Shown: positions 7,318-14,932 of the stretch, one piece after another
Layout of the letters: every line of letters begins with the position of its first letter
How positions within the stretch are numbered: position 1 is the stretch's first letter
Virus record (IMG/VR): IMGVR_UViG_3300032676_000779
Span: 1 to 64,000 of that record
Source: a virus
DNA length: 64,000 bases
Reading direction: 5' to 3' (one strand)
The notes under the pieces: generated by a model
The model's input: the letters and a program-made list of their open reading frames with translations, nothing else
The model's database searches: none
What the model was told of the DNA's origin: nothing
Position numbers and translations under genes: made by a program

Positions 7318-8338
7318 TTTTATTTACTATTTCGTGATTTTCAGTAAGTTCGTCAGCCCGGCACCAGCCTAGATTTGTTAGAAATTGATGATTTCCAGTA
7401 ACCCTAATTACACGTCCGTTATCAAATTCCATCTCATACATTTTTTCAGTGGACGACACAGTAAGATTGTGCTGTTGTTTTACCACTGTATCTTCCTTGA
7501 AGGTTCCGGACTGTTCACAATAATTGATTACTTTATCTCCGGCTTTAATGTCCTTGATGGGTACATATCCAACCGGGGTTAGCACCACTGATTCTCCGTG
7601 AAAACATTCATCAACCATGACACAAACAACATCATCAAAGAAAAAGTCTTCCATATCAGGATCCTTGTTAGGATCTTGTTCAGCTTTAACCTTGAGCAAA
7701 TTGTTCAGTGATTGCCATGTACAGATGGTATGTGTTTTACCGTAATCCTTTCGATCACCAAAGTACACGCCTACCTCAAGTTGAAGATTTTTGTAATCTG
7801 CTTCGGTTTGTACTACCAACGACTTGTTGGGAACAACTACGATAGATCGACCATATGGCTCAATACTTTTAGACAATGCGGCTGTCATTAATGTCTTGCC
7901 AGCGCCTGTTGCTATTTCTTGAAGTGACTGTGGATTGGCTAAAAAGTTATTGACGATTTCCACTTGATAATCACGCAGAATTATAGGTTGACCTTCACGT
8001 TCATGTCCGGCGGGCCAGCATATGTTAGCAAAAGTATTCTCGTTTATCAGGTCAAACTTTAGGTCTAAGTGATTTTTTCTCTTGTCGTCTAGTACTATGT
8101 CATAGCCGTAATCGATTAGTATCGGAATGATTTCATCCAGTAGATTTAGATAGGTACTCCCTGCTAAAGAAAAATAGCTGATCTTACCATTCCATCTACC
8201 CAATCGAACTGCTGGTTGATATCTGGCACCGGGCTTCTCGTACTCAAATTTTTTCATGAGAGCGCGCCTTACATCTAACTCAAGTCCTAAAATTTTAACG
8301 TTTACTTCGTCCTTAATTTCTATTGTTGCTGTTTTCAA
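7313..8338 (-). CDS. uvsW: UvsW helicase N-terminal part with C-terminal split-intein fragment (IntN)
   Basis: Residues 1-244 are helicase: an N-terminal UvsW-type domain, the Q-like LRDYQVEIVNNFL, Walker A EIATGAGKT (near residue 141), motif Ia SIVVVPNKSL, and the start of Walker B, VVCVMVDE. At residue 245 the intein begins with CFHGES and runs 97 residues to VNKT. The helicase motif II is therefore incomplete in this product; only protein trans-splicing with the 5557 product restores DECH. T4 UvsW is one chain, so the break is the oddity. Confidence 0.9.
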   Translation of the reverse strand: MKTATIEIKDEVNVKILGLELDVRRALMKKFEYEKPGARYQPAVRLGRWNGKISYFSLAGSTYLNLLDEIIPILIDYGYDIVLDDKRKNHLDLKFDLINENTFANICWPAGHEREGQPIILRDYQVEIVNNFLANPQSLQEIATGAGKTLMTAALSKSIEPYGRSIVVVPNKSLVVQTEADYKNLQLEVGVYFGDRKDYGKTHTICTWQSLNNLLKVKAEQDPNKDPDMEDFFFDDVVCVMVDECFHGESVVLTPVGYVPIKDIKAGDKVINYCEQSGTFKEDTVVKQQHNLTVSSTEKMYEMEFDNGRVIRVTGNHQFLTNLGWCRADELTENHEIVNKT

Positions 8339-8391
8339 TGTTTATTCCTTGGGTCTTTCCTTCTCCATAGCCTGTTGATAATGAGATTTCG

Positions 8392-9384
8392 TTATTTAAC
8401 TACTACTGGATTTGAATTTGATAGGGTTACTATTTTACCTAAATCTCTAAAGCCGCGATCTATCGTTAATGTTGAGGTTGGTTGAATTAGCACGTCTGCT
8501 TTGGTTAAGGTTGCACCTTGCAAGGACCTATAGTAGATGTTTGCCTCATTTAACTTGAGTGTCAACTCATTATATACCTGCTTATTTAATGTGATTCCTC
8601 TACCCAAAATTACATTTTTACAATCTAACTCTTGTAACCAAGATATGAGCGACGTAAGATCACATAAGTCCACTTGCGTAGAATATTCATGTGCAAACTT
8701 CAATTTTGGTTCTGTAAGCAAGGCAGGATCAACCTTAACACCCGCATTAGATAGCGTATACAGAGTTTTAGGTTCAGTATTTAATTCCACATCAGAGAGT
8801 ACATCAGCTATGATCGGATTGCACGCTGCAATAAAATATGAATTCCCCACTTTTACCAAAGTCGGGTCCCAAACTGTGGCGGCCTCATACTGCTTAAGTT
8901 GATCTAGTATGGCTTGTAAGGTATCACAAAACCTAACTACAGAAAAATATTTCTGTAACTTAGTAGCAGCAACATGCAATGCAGTCGTGCTGAATGGTGC
9001 AGTGTACACTTTTCGATCTTTGTTCCATTCGAATGTGTTGTACTTTATATCTCTGAATTCTGAAATGAACGTTTTGTTGAAGGGTAGCTTAATAGTTAAT
9101 TCATTGCCTACCAAACTGACTTTGGCGCTGGTATACTCTTCGGTGCTTTGTACAACTGAAGTTTTCCATGGCAACGACTTCAGTGTATCTACATTAAATT
9201 CGGTCTTAATCAACTGTTTACGATATTTACTGACCAGTTTATCGAACAGTTCAACCTGATTAGTCGTAATCCTATGGTTCGCGTGAATCATCTGTTGAAG
9301 ATTCGACATGAACTTATAGTCGTATTGACTTAAGCTTATTTTACCTTGAAGGAAAAAATGCAGGAGGTGTTCTTTATAGTTCAT
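8392..9384 (-). CDS. Conserved phage protein upstream of uvsW, unknown function
   Basis: A 330-residue protein with an N-terminal helical region, then a beta-rich unit around residues 85-145: LTIKLPFNKTFISEF..., FEWNKDRKVYTAPFSTTAL. This wrapping pattern (Phe-x-Trp-Asn-x-x-x-Lys-x-Tyr-x-Ala-Pro) resembles the short nucleic-acid-binding modules found before SNF2-type helicases, but the match is loose. It sits just upstream of uvsW in the same transcript, so an accessory role in branch processing is conceivable. No catalytic motif seen. Confidence 0.65.
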   Translation of the reverse strand: MNYKEHLLHFFLQGKISLSQYDYKFMSNLQQMIHANHRITTNQVELFDKLVSKYRKQLIKTEFNVDTLKSLPWKTSVVQSTEEYTSAKVSLVGNELTIKLPFNKTFISEFRDIKYNTFEWNKDRKVYTAPFSTTALHVAATKLQKYFSVVRFCDTLQAILDQLKQYEAATVWDPTLVKVGNSYFIAACNPIIADVLSDVELNTEPKTLYTLSNAGVKVDPALLTEPKLKFAHEYSTQVDLCDLTSLISWLQELDCKNVILGRGITLNKQVYNELTLKLNEANIYYRSLQGATLTKADVLIQPTSTLTIDRGFRDLGKIVTLSNSNPVVVK

Positions 9385-9390
9385 CTTAGC

Positions 9391-9418
9391 ATTATGACAT
9401 ACTTGCGATAAAAAGCAA
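9391..9418 (-). promoter_or_regulatory. Possible sigma70-type promoter
   Basis: TTGCTT (9418-9413) and CATAAT (9396-9391) on the minus strand with 16-base spacing, directly upstream of the 8392 gene. Weaker than the TTGACA set. Confidence 0.3.
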
Positions 9419-9471
9419 TAGTTAAGGTTACCTATTATGTTTGATAATAGACAATTTCGCCAGTAGTCGGA

Positions 9472-9768
9472 TCATAGTATAGCTGGAACATTCCCGTTGC
9501 GTACAATTGTCGGGTTACCTGAAGTTATCGTATTAATAGTGACATTGCTGGCCGTTAGGTTACCGAAGGATCCGCCACCTCCGCCGCCGGTTACTAAATT
9601 TAGAACACCGTTTGAATTACCTATGTACAAAGAATAATCACTAGTATCGACTACTAGTTGGCCTGGACGCGCATTTCCGTCGTAGTTTGCTTTAGTGTCA
9701 TCAACGTGCTTATCAATCTGTACATATAAGCCATTAATACCGCTGTATGGCGGAGGAGGTATAGCCAT
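9472..9768 (-). CDS. Small virion-type protein with frame-displaced C-terminal tail
   Basis: The 98-residue frame reads MAIPPPPYSGINGLY, then GQLVVDTSDYSLYIGNSNG, a pattern common in T4-like virion and tail-fibre proteins, then a Gly-rich hinge and NLTASNVTINTITSGNPTIV. It stops at TGA (9472). In the +1 frame the same stretch continues as LYYDPTTGEIVYYQT and stops at 9435, which looks like the natural C-terminus. Loss of a CT dinucleotide would explain it; a recoding event is the alternative. The hairpin upstream overlaps its AAAGGGA binding site. Confidence 0.6.
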   Translation of the reverse strand: MAIPPPPYSGINGLYVQIDKHVDDTKANYDGNARPGQLVVDTSDYSLYIGNSNGVLNLVTGGGGGGSFGNLTASNVTINTITSGNPTIVRNGNVPAIL

Positions 9769-9772
9769 TTAA

Positions 9773-9817
9773 AAAATCCCTTTGTCATGCATAAATAATG
9801 TAAGGCAAAGGGATTTT
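9773..9817 (-). terminator. Rho-independent terminator/leader hairpin
   Basis: A 12-bp inverted repeat (AAAATCCCTTTG/CAAAGGGATTTT) with a 21-base loop, followed on the minus strand by two more T. It would end the AAA ATPase transcript and also buries the AAAGGGA ribosome-binding site of the 9472 gene. Confidence 0.65.
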
Positions 9818-9840
9818 AATTCACTAAAATTCAGTTTTTG

Positions 9841-10851
9841 TTAATTACGCTTAGTACAAGTGCTCAGCGCAAGAGATTTCCAGTTGTTGGGAGAAATCTT
9901 AACTAGATCAGCGATTTTGAGCGCCATTCGAATGGACAGTTCTCTTAGCTTCAACTCGTTATCTTCCATAAACTTGAAAATCTCGGCGCCTTGATCATCA
10001 GCAAAGTTGTAGCTACCAAACAGACCATTTTCAACATCACGATCCACTTGCCGAATGCGCAACATTTTGTCACGCTGAGAATCGATAGTCAGATCCAAGA
10101 AGTGACAACGAGATTCCAGCGCTTCAAGGTGATCTTGCATACGCTTAGACTTCACGCTGTCAAACTTAAGGTTAGTGATAAAGATAGCAGACCCGTTGAA
10201 GTTAAAGGAATTCGGAATGCCTTCATCACGAAGCAGACGAGAATCCGAATTCCAACAAATCTTTCGATGACGTCCAGAATCCAGCGCCGCCTTCAGAATG
10301 TTCAGTGACAATTCATCACCGAACACGCTGTCGCAGTCATCAAATACTAGCACATTTTTCTTGTCACTGTACTTGTATAGCTGGGCGTAAAGACCCAGCG
10401 CAGTCATAGCACCCTTAACCACAGTATGCTTAATGCGATTTCCAGCGATCTTGTCGAACATAGAAGCCCGCTCAAGTTGCATTTCAACACCGTGTGACTT
10501 GCCTACGCCAGGTGGACCAGACACGATCATCGCACGAATGTCACCGTTAATACACGCAGCAGACATTTCGTCAAGGATCTTAAATCGAGCAGCAATGCGA
10601 TCCATCGCCTGTTCGTCGGTCTCGATTTCCGCCGGAGCGGCTTCTACTGGTTCACCATCAACAAACTCAATGTCAGAGATATAATTTACCTTAATTTTGA
10701 TGGTGTCGATAGCAACAGAGAAGTGCCCGTCATTCTTTACGGTGACGTAGCTGCCCTTTTTTCCGATTTGAAAACCCTTCACCAAAGTGAAATGAGTGTT
10801 GACGACCGGCTGGTTACGGTATTCACCTCTCTTGATCAAAATTCGAGACAT
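9841..10851 (-). CDS. AAA+ ATPase with N-terminal KOW-like segment
   Basis: 336 residues. An N-terminal basic beta region (FQIGKKGSYVTVKNDGHF) precedes an AAA+ core with Walker A VSGPPGVGKS (near 110-120), Walker B VLVFDDCDSVF and a sensor-1 Asn in AIFITNLKF. An RCHFLDL segment follows, then a helical lid. It is not gp44 (no SRC box, different spacing). It is the last gene before a terminator, in the early region next to the RNA-repair genes. Substrate unknown; a protein- or DNA-remodelling role is likely from the fold. Confidence 0.8.
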   Translation of the reverse strand: MSRILIKRGEYRNQPVVNTHFTLVKGFQIGKKGSYVTVKNDGHFSVAIDTIKIKVNYISDIEFVDGEPVEAAPAEIETDEQAMDRIAARFKILDEMSAACINGDIRAMIVSGPPGVGKSHGVEMQLERASMFDKIAGNRIKHTVVKGAMTALGLYAQLYKYSDKKNVLVFDDCDSVFGDELSLNILKAALDSGRHRKICWNSDSRLLRDEGIPNSFNFNGSAIFITNLKFDSVKSKRMQDHLEALESRCHFLDLTIDSQRDKMLRIRQVDRDVENGLFGSYNFADDQGAEIFKFMEDNELKLRELSIRMALKIADLVKISPNNWKSLALSTCTKRN

Positions 10852-10882
10852 GCGTTATCCTTTGTCGATTGTTTTATATTTC

Positions 10883-10911
10883 AATATAACAGAACATTTT
10901 GCTGCTGTCAA
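10883..10911 (-). promoter_or_regulatory. Sigma70-type promoter
   Basis: TTGACA (10911-10906) and TATATT (10888-10883) on the minus strand, 17-base spacer. It overlaps the 3' end of the kinase gene and leaves a leader of about 25 bases before the ATPase start. Confidence 0.75.
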
Positions 10912-11375
10912 CTCGCAGCGTACACTCGAATCTCAGAAAATCCTTCGGCCTCAGTGGGCATGACAAAATTCTGTTCCATAAGAGTCAGAACGTGTTTCGG
11001 AATAGTCTTACCGATACGAGAATTCAGGCGGCGATTCCATTCAGCGTCGTCGGGCTTCTCAAACACGATAGCGTCGATAGTGTAGCCATAGGGCTTGAGA
11101 ATGTCAATGATGCGCTTACGGCTCTTGACCGACATGTTAGTACGATCAACATCAAAGTCCTCACCGGCTTCGCAGTACGCTTTGATTTGCTTCCAAAACT
11201 GGGCATCAGCGATGCTCATAGCGTCAGCAAAGACCTCGTTGTACGTGGAACCTCGTTCCTTAGCAATTTGGTCGATGATATTGTCCGAAGACGCGACATT
11301 ACGAGCCTGCACCTTTTCCAAAAAGGTGCTCTTGCCACTAGCGGGAAGACCGACGAGAATGTTACACTTAGGCAT
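10908..11375 (-). CDS. Polynucleotide-kinase-like P-loop kinase
   Basis: About 155 residues from the ATG at 11375 (MPKCNILVGLPASGKST), preferred over upstream Met codons because Walker A must lie near the N-terminus and AAGGAT precedes it. Walker A is GLPASGKS; a later FDVDRTNMSVKSRKR supplies the Asp and Arg used by T4 Pnk for 5'-OH binding, and NRRLNSRIGKTIP is the lid-type Arg region. The phosphatase domain of T4 Pnkp is absent. With the nearby RNA ligase it forms a repair pair that restores host-cut tRNA. Confidence 0.8.
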   Translation of the reverse strand: MPKCNILVGLPASGKSTFLEKVQARNVASSDNIIDQIAKERGSTYNEVFADAMSIADAQFWKQIKAYCEAGEDFDVDRTNMSVKSRKRIIDILKPYGYTIDAIVFEKPDDAEWNRRLNSRIGKTIPKHVLTLMEQNFVMPTEAEGFSEIRVYAAS

Positions 11376-11400
11376 GTATTTATCCTTCATTACAAAGTGC

Positions 11401-11429
11401 ATTATGCACTGAATGACGCAAGGTATCAA
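11401..11429 (-). promoter_or_regulatory. Sigma70-type promoter (kinase)
   Basis: TTGATA (11429-11424) and CATAAT (11406-11401) on the minus strand, spaced 17 bases, just upstream of the kinase start. Confidence 0.5.
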
Positions 11430-11435
11430 CCAAAA

Positions 11436-11633
11436 TTATTCCGGTTCCTTGTCCGGTAGAGGCGGAGTCAGAATACGAGGCTTAAATGCCTTATACCGGT
11501 TACTGGCTTCTTCGTCTAGTGCTGCTTGTTCGATACAATTTTCTAGCCTTTGTTTGGCTTCATCATACGGAAAGGAATCGCGGCCACAATACAGATAAAG
11601 AACAAGCGTCACCATATACATTCTTCCAGACAA
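11436..11633 (-). CDS. Small hypothetical protein; likely C-terminal half of a frame-broken gene
   Basis: The 65-codon frame gives DEAKQRLENCIEQAALDEEA and ends AFKPRILTPPLPDKEPE, clearly protein-like, but its first 20 residues (MSGRMYMVTLVLYLYC) have no ribosome-binding site. It is in the +1 frame relative to the 11563 gene, which ends with a TGA inside it. Together they look like one protein of about 90 residues. Function unknown. Confidence 0.45.
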   Translation of the reverse strand: MSGRMYMVTLVLYLYCGRDSFPYDEAKQRLENCIEQAALDEEASNRYKAFKPRILTPPLPDKEPE

Positions 11634-11718
11634 AAAGCTTCTTTTCTTCTACAACAAAGTATGTAGGTCCAGTGGTATTGTAATTGAATATTTCTCTTAG
11701 TCGATATTGCTTAGTCAT
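11563..11718 (-). CDS. Small hypothetical protein; likely N-terminal half of a frame-broken gene
   Basis: The ATG at 11718 overlaps the RNA ligase stop (ATGACTAA), a typical coupled start. The peptide runs MTKQYRLREIFNYNTTGPTY, then FVVEEKKLFVWKNVYGD, and stops at TGA (11565-11563) after 51 residues. The natural continuation seems to be the +1 frame (11436 gene). Too short to be caught by usual length cut-offs. Confidence 0.5.
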   Translation of the reverse strand: MTKQYRLREIFNYNTTGPTYFVVEEKKLFVWKNVYGDACSLSVLWPRFLSV

Positions 11719-12916
11719 TATGTTTAATTCCTTTAAACCAAACGTCCTTAATCAGGTCATAGCTCTTGTTGCTCGACAGTTTGATAGCCACAGTTTTAGT
11801 AATATGTTCCTGGGCAGACTCAATAGTACAACAGTCAAACAGCGAGAAGATCGCTGCTTTCATGAGCGAATCAAAATTTTGAGATTCGTTCAGCGCAAAG
11901 TTCTTACGATCAACGTTTCGGGCACGAATATGAGCCACATTGTCATGCAGTTCACGAGCCAGATACTTGATGCGAGTGACAACCTTATCCTCAAATTCTT
12001 CCAGGCGAACTCGATCTTCAGTAAGAAGATGAGCCTTAACATCATCGAGGGTGTTGCTCAGGATCATTTCCACGATATTACGATCTTGCAGAATGGCTTC
12101 CTTAGCCTTATGAATTTGAACGTACCAGTCACACTTAGCCTTAACCATGTGACCGTCATCGAAACGAATCACAAAGCCTTCCATATCTTTCAGACCAGCA
12201 ACATAAGCCATAAATTCATTCATATCCGTAGCAGGCTCGAAAGCCTTTACGACTGGGAGATTCCAGTTCTTAGCAATAAAGGTCATTTTATCATACTTAA
12301 CATACTCACCTGTGTCATTAAAACGGAGAGCGATAAGGACTAAGTGATCTTTGCTCCCGTAATCGATGACGATGCGTTGCTTACGCGAACACCATTCAAA
12401 GATAGGGGTGATGAAAGATTGAGTTAGATAAACGCGAGCGAATTCCTCGTACTTAGGATTATTTTTAACGAATTCCTCAACAGGAGCAGCAACGTCAGTC
12501 AGACCCATCTTAGTACCCCAACGAACTTCGTCGTTGAGCATGAAAGGAACTAGCATAGAGCCGTCAAGCTTTTCAAGAATAACGTGCGGACGAGACAGAT
12601 CCAAAACATGGTCTTGGGTTTCTTCTCTTTCGTTGACATTGAAAAATTTATGCAGGGGACGCCGCAGAAGGTCTCCGGTCTTCGAACAGAAGATGATACC
12701 GCGACACTCACGCCGCAGCATATTGTGCAAAGAGCGTTCTGCACGCATCTTAGCAGAACCGCCAGCGACGTTAATGGTGGGAAAGGTATCTGACATCATT
12801 ACGTTGTAGTTGATGACGGTATAGCCGTCACGCTCAGCCACAACGAACTCAGGAGCATCCTTAATCGCAGGAAGCACCTCTGAGATATTCTTAATTACAG
12901 GGAATTCGTAATTCAC
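11711..12916 (-). CDS. rnlA: RNA ligase, T4 Rnl1-like
   Basis: 401 residues (T4 Rnl1 has 374). The nucleotidyltransferase motif I is EKLDGSM with Lys116 as the AMP-accepting residue. An upstream RECRGIIF segment and downstream motifs EGFVIRFDDGHMVKAK (motifs IV and V) follow in the right order. A C-terminal helical domain of the Rnl1 type ends the protein. It seals 3'-OH/5'-phosphate RNA ends, in T4 countering anticodon nuclease. It precedes the kinase in the same direction, fitting an RNA-repair operon. Confidence 0.9.
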   Translation of the reverse strand: MNYEFPVIKNISEVLPAIKDAPEFVVAERDGYTVINYNVMMSDTFPTINVAGGSAKMRAERSLHNMLRRECRGIIFCSKTGDLLRRPLHKFFNVNEREETQDHVLDLSRPHVILEKLDGSMLVPFMLNDEVRWGTKMGLTDVAAPVEEFVKNNPKYEEFARVYLTQSFITPIFEWCSRKQRIVIDYGSKDHLVLIALRFNDTGEYVKYDKMTFIAKNWNLPVVKAFEPATDMNEFMAYVAGLKDMEGFVIRFDDGHMVKAKCDWYVQIHKAKEAILQDRNIVEMILSNTLDDVKAHLLTEDRVRLEEFEDKVVTRIKYLARELHDNVAHIRARNVDRKNFALNESQNFDSLMKAAIFSLFDCCTIESAQEHITKTVAIKLSSNKSYDLIKDVWFKGIKHND

Positions 12917-12951
12917 TTTAAATCAACCCTTTCATGCACCATTGATCGTGC

Positions 12952-13107
12952 TCAATTATTTATTCGGCCTTGATCATAACCAAAATCATATGCGGCTTCC
13001 CATGCAGATCGTGCTGCCGATTGCGCAGCATCTAATTCTTCATCGGTAATGTTTGAATACGCATAACTCGGCAGGTGTACCTGTTGCCACCATTCTTCGA
13101 ACGTCAT
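12952..13107 (-). CDS. Small hypothetical protein, 51 residues
   Basis: I start it at the ATG at 13107 (MTFEEWWQQVHLPSYAYSNI); the longer frame upstream overlaps the 13109 gene and reads as non-protein-like. It ends with an Ala-rich helix (AAQSAARSAWEAAYDFGYDQG). It directly follows the 13109 gene. Function unknown. Confidence 0.6.
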   Translation of the reverse strand: MTFEEWWQQVHLPSYAYSNITDEELDAAQSAARSAWEAAYDFGYDQGRINN

Positions 13108-13108
13108 T

Positions 13109-13315
13109 TTATTTTCCACGAATAATGTCAAAGACAGAATTTTGTAGCGAGGACGATTCCTCATATGACAGATAAAAATCAGTCGTCGGATCCCAATAAG
13201 CACCTTCCTTAGGATCGTAGTAGATCACCCGACCATTAGGATACACGAACGGACCTTCAAGGCCCTTACGCGGTTGCCATTTAGCATCACGTTCAGGAAG
13301 ATTCTTGTAGCCCAT
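13109..13315 (-). CDS. Small conserved phage protein, 68 residues
   Basis: The protein is rich in aromatic residues and Pro, with FVYPNGRVIYYDPKEGAYWD near its middle. It is the first gene after a strong sigma70-type promoter and an AAGGAGC ribosome-binding site, so it should be made early. No domain known. Confidence 0.65.
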   Translation of the reverse strand: MGYKNLPERDAKWQPRKGLEGPFVYPNGRVIYYDPKEGAYWDPTTDFYLSYEESSSLQNSVFDIIRGK

Positions 13316-13340
13316 GTCGTAGCTCCTTTGCTATCTTTAA

Positions 13341-13369
13341 ATCATAGCAACAGAGTTATGCGGTGTCAA
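13341..13369 (-). promoter_or_regulatory. Sigma70-type promoter
   Basis: TTGACA (13369-13364) and TATGAT (13346-13341) on the minus strand, 17-base spacer, upstream of the 13109 gene. Confidence 0.75.
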
Positions 13370-13375
13370 CCAAAA

Positions 13376-14131
13376 TTAATCGACCGAAACGAATTTCCAA
13401 GAGTTAGCTTGATAAAAATTGAGGGTGTCCTTATGACGAGGATCATAATTTGCCTCAATCTTGACCTTATGATTAAGAACAGTTTCGAACAATGGAGTGA
13501 GTGGATTCTTCTTGTCAATCGTTAGCAATATTCGGTTACCGTGTTCGTCCGAAAACCAAAAATCTTCAACCGCAAGCAGTCTACGATGAGGATCCAATCG
13601 CTTGATAAATGTCAGAGTTTTGTTGCCACTTAATCGATTACCAGGTCCACGAAGATTGTAATAGTCGCCGCCAAATACTTCATACAAACCCTGATCATAT
13701 TCATGAAAGTAAGGAAGCTTGTATATCAATCCGGCAAAGTTAATAGGATACATGTATCCGTCAGCGATAGAATAAGCTGTATTTAAAAATTTAGATAGAT
13801 CAGTTCTGTACTTAGATAGAGATTCACCTCGTATTCTAGCCAATACTAACTTACTATTAAAATAAGAACGAACGTGGTCTGCTAGTATTCTATCGTCTTG
13901 TGTAATTTTGTCTGTGGGTACAGAAAGTAGACCAAATGCGTTCCAATAATTTTTGTCTTCTTCAGTGGTAGCGGTTGTTTTTAATCTATACAATACACAA
14001 CTAAGAACCAAAACGTCTTCTTTTGTAGTAAACATTTCCGCAGATTGCTTTGCTTGTGTAGTTGCGGTTAACGAAGCGAAGAAGTCATCATCTTCGTTAG
14101 TATCATCTAGAGAAGTGAATGCTGGGTGCAT
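13376..14131 (-). CDS. Hypothetical phage protein, 251 residues
   Basis: An acidic N-terminus (SLDDTNEDDDFFASL) is followed by helices and a C-terminal beta-rich part (VFGGDYYNLRGPGNRL, AVEDFWFSDEHGNRILL, IEANYDPRHKDTLNFY). No family recognised. It lies downstream of the UvsY-like gene and has its own weak promoter. Function unknown. Confidence 0.6.
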   Translation of the reverse strand: MHPAFTSLDDTNEDDDFFASLTATTQAKQSAEMFTTKEDVLVLSCVLYRLKTTATTEEDKNYWNAFGLLSVPTDKITQDDRILADHVRSYFNSKLVLARIRGESLSKYRTDLSKFLNTAYSIADGYMYPINFAGLIYKLPYFHEYDQGLYEVFGGDYYNLRGPGNRLSGNKTLTFIKRLDPHRRLLAVEDFWFSDEHGNRILLTIDKKNPLTPLFETVLNHKVKIEANYDPRHKDTLNFYQANSWKFVSVD

Positions 14132-14155
14132 CTTTTTGATTTCCTTATTATTCTT

Positions 14156-14184
14156 ATAATAGAATACTTGTTACATTAATACAA
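14156..14184 (-). promoter_or_regulatory. Possible sigma70-type promoter
   Basis: TTGTAT (14184-14179) and TATTAT (14161-14156) on the minus strand, 17-base spacer, upstream of the 13376 gene. Confidence 0.4.
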
Positions 14185-14192
14185 TAAACTTG

Positions 14193-14651
14193 TTACCCAA
14201 TGCTAATGTCTTCCATGCCTGCGGTACGTAGACGCACCACATGACCCAGCATGAAGTTTTTAGATTCGATTGCTTTAAGCACGCCCAACCATTTGTTGCG
14301 AAGTAGTGCAACTTCATTTATGAGAACTTCAAAATCGATGACTTCTTGTTCACCGTCAACATACTTCTCTGCGTCCCGTGACGTTAACGCACGAGCATAA
14401 CCTTCAAGATATTTTTGAAAGTGTTTTCTACGAATCTTGCGAAGCTGGATGTTTAGAAAATTGAGTACCGCTTCGATTTCTTGGAGTTGGTTGAAACGGT
14501 ACTCAGTTATTCCAGGAAGTGCGGCAATGTTTTTCTCTACATTGCCATACACCTTAACATCTTGTTTGGCAGAGACTAGCTCATTCTCGTAATGAGAGAT
14601 GAAGTCAGGGAGAACGGATAGATCGCCGGTAATTCGGCTATACCAGGACAT
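14193..14651 (-). CDS. uvsY: UvsY-like recombination mediator
   Basis: 152 residues, mainly helical and basic in the middle (NIQLRKIRRKHFQKYLEGY). ALTSRDAEKYVDGEQEVIDF followed by a long helix is the pattern of UvsY proteins, which load UvsX onto gp32-coated DNA. It is in one block with uvsX, separated only by a short acidic gene, and downstream of gp32. The call leans on context because UvsY diverges fast. Confidence 0.6.
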   Translation of the reverse strand: MSWYSRITGDLSVLPDFISHYENELVSAKQDVKVYGNVEKNIAALPGITEYRFNQLQEIEAVLNFLNIQLRKIRRKHFQKYLEGYARALTSRDAEKYVDGEQEVIDFEVLINEVALLRNKWLGVLKAIESKNFMLGHVVRLRTAGMEDISIG

Positions 14652-14932
14652 CAGTAGTCCTCGTCATACCCATCTTCATCGTCATAGTACTCATCGTAAA
14701 ATAATTCTTCTTTAACTTGATGATATAAGCCATCTTCTGGGGTTTCTAGATAGAAAGACAGTGCATCCTTAATGTCCGAGTCTCCTCGAAATGCTTGCTT
14801 AATTTCATTAGGAGAGTAGTCTTCATCAACTAGATAATTGACCAACACTTCTGCGGCAGTACTAATGTCACCTGCTTCAATATTAGGTCTAAGTACCTTC
14901 CAAATTTCATTAACCAAACTTAAGTTGCTCAT
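14651..14932 (-). CDS. Small acidic protein next to uvsX
   Basis: 93 residues. LVNEIWKVLRPNIEAGD begins a helical domain; EIKQAFRGDSDIKDALSFYL is the most patterned part; the last 15 residues are almost all Asp, Glu and Tyr (DEYYDDEDGYDEDY). Overlaps uvsX stop (ATGA) and the UvsY-like start. Similar small acidic neighbours of uvsX occur in cyanophages. The tail may mimic DNA or bind UvsX, but that is guesswork. Confidence 0.65.
   Translation of the reverse strand: MSNLSLVNEIWKVLRPNIEAGDISTAAEVLVNYLVDEDYSPNEIKQAFRGDSDIKDALSFYLETPEDGLYHQVKEELFYDEYYDDEDGYDEDY

Larger units (their letters stand above)
6289..7606 (-). mobile_element. Split intein with free-standing homing endonuclease inside uvsW
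   Basis: The element starts at the Cys codon 7606-7604 (IntN, 97 residues to the stop at 7313), includes an endonuclease gene, and ends with IntC Asn at 6291-6289. IntN shows block A (CFHGESVVLTPVGY) and block B with TGNH. The insertion point lies between Glu and Cys of the helicase DECH box. This is the fractured-gene arrangement (split intein halves with a Vsr-like endonuclease between them) known from phage metagenomes. Precise junctions are read from the motifs. Confidence 0.88.

Noticed and set aside
5557-8338. Group I intron or simple frameshift in uvsW
   Set aside because: Both halves carry intein blocks with Cys, TGNH and Asn-Cys junctions that restore the helicase exactly at protein level.
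9788-9800. CATAAATA on the plus strand as a late promoter
   Set aside because: It lies in the loop of the terminator hairpin and no plus-strand gene follows.
11684-12343. 219-codon open frame on the plus strand
   Set aside because: Antisense to the RNA ligase; no start signal and no recognisable protein pattern.
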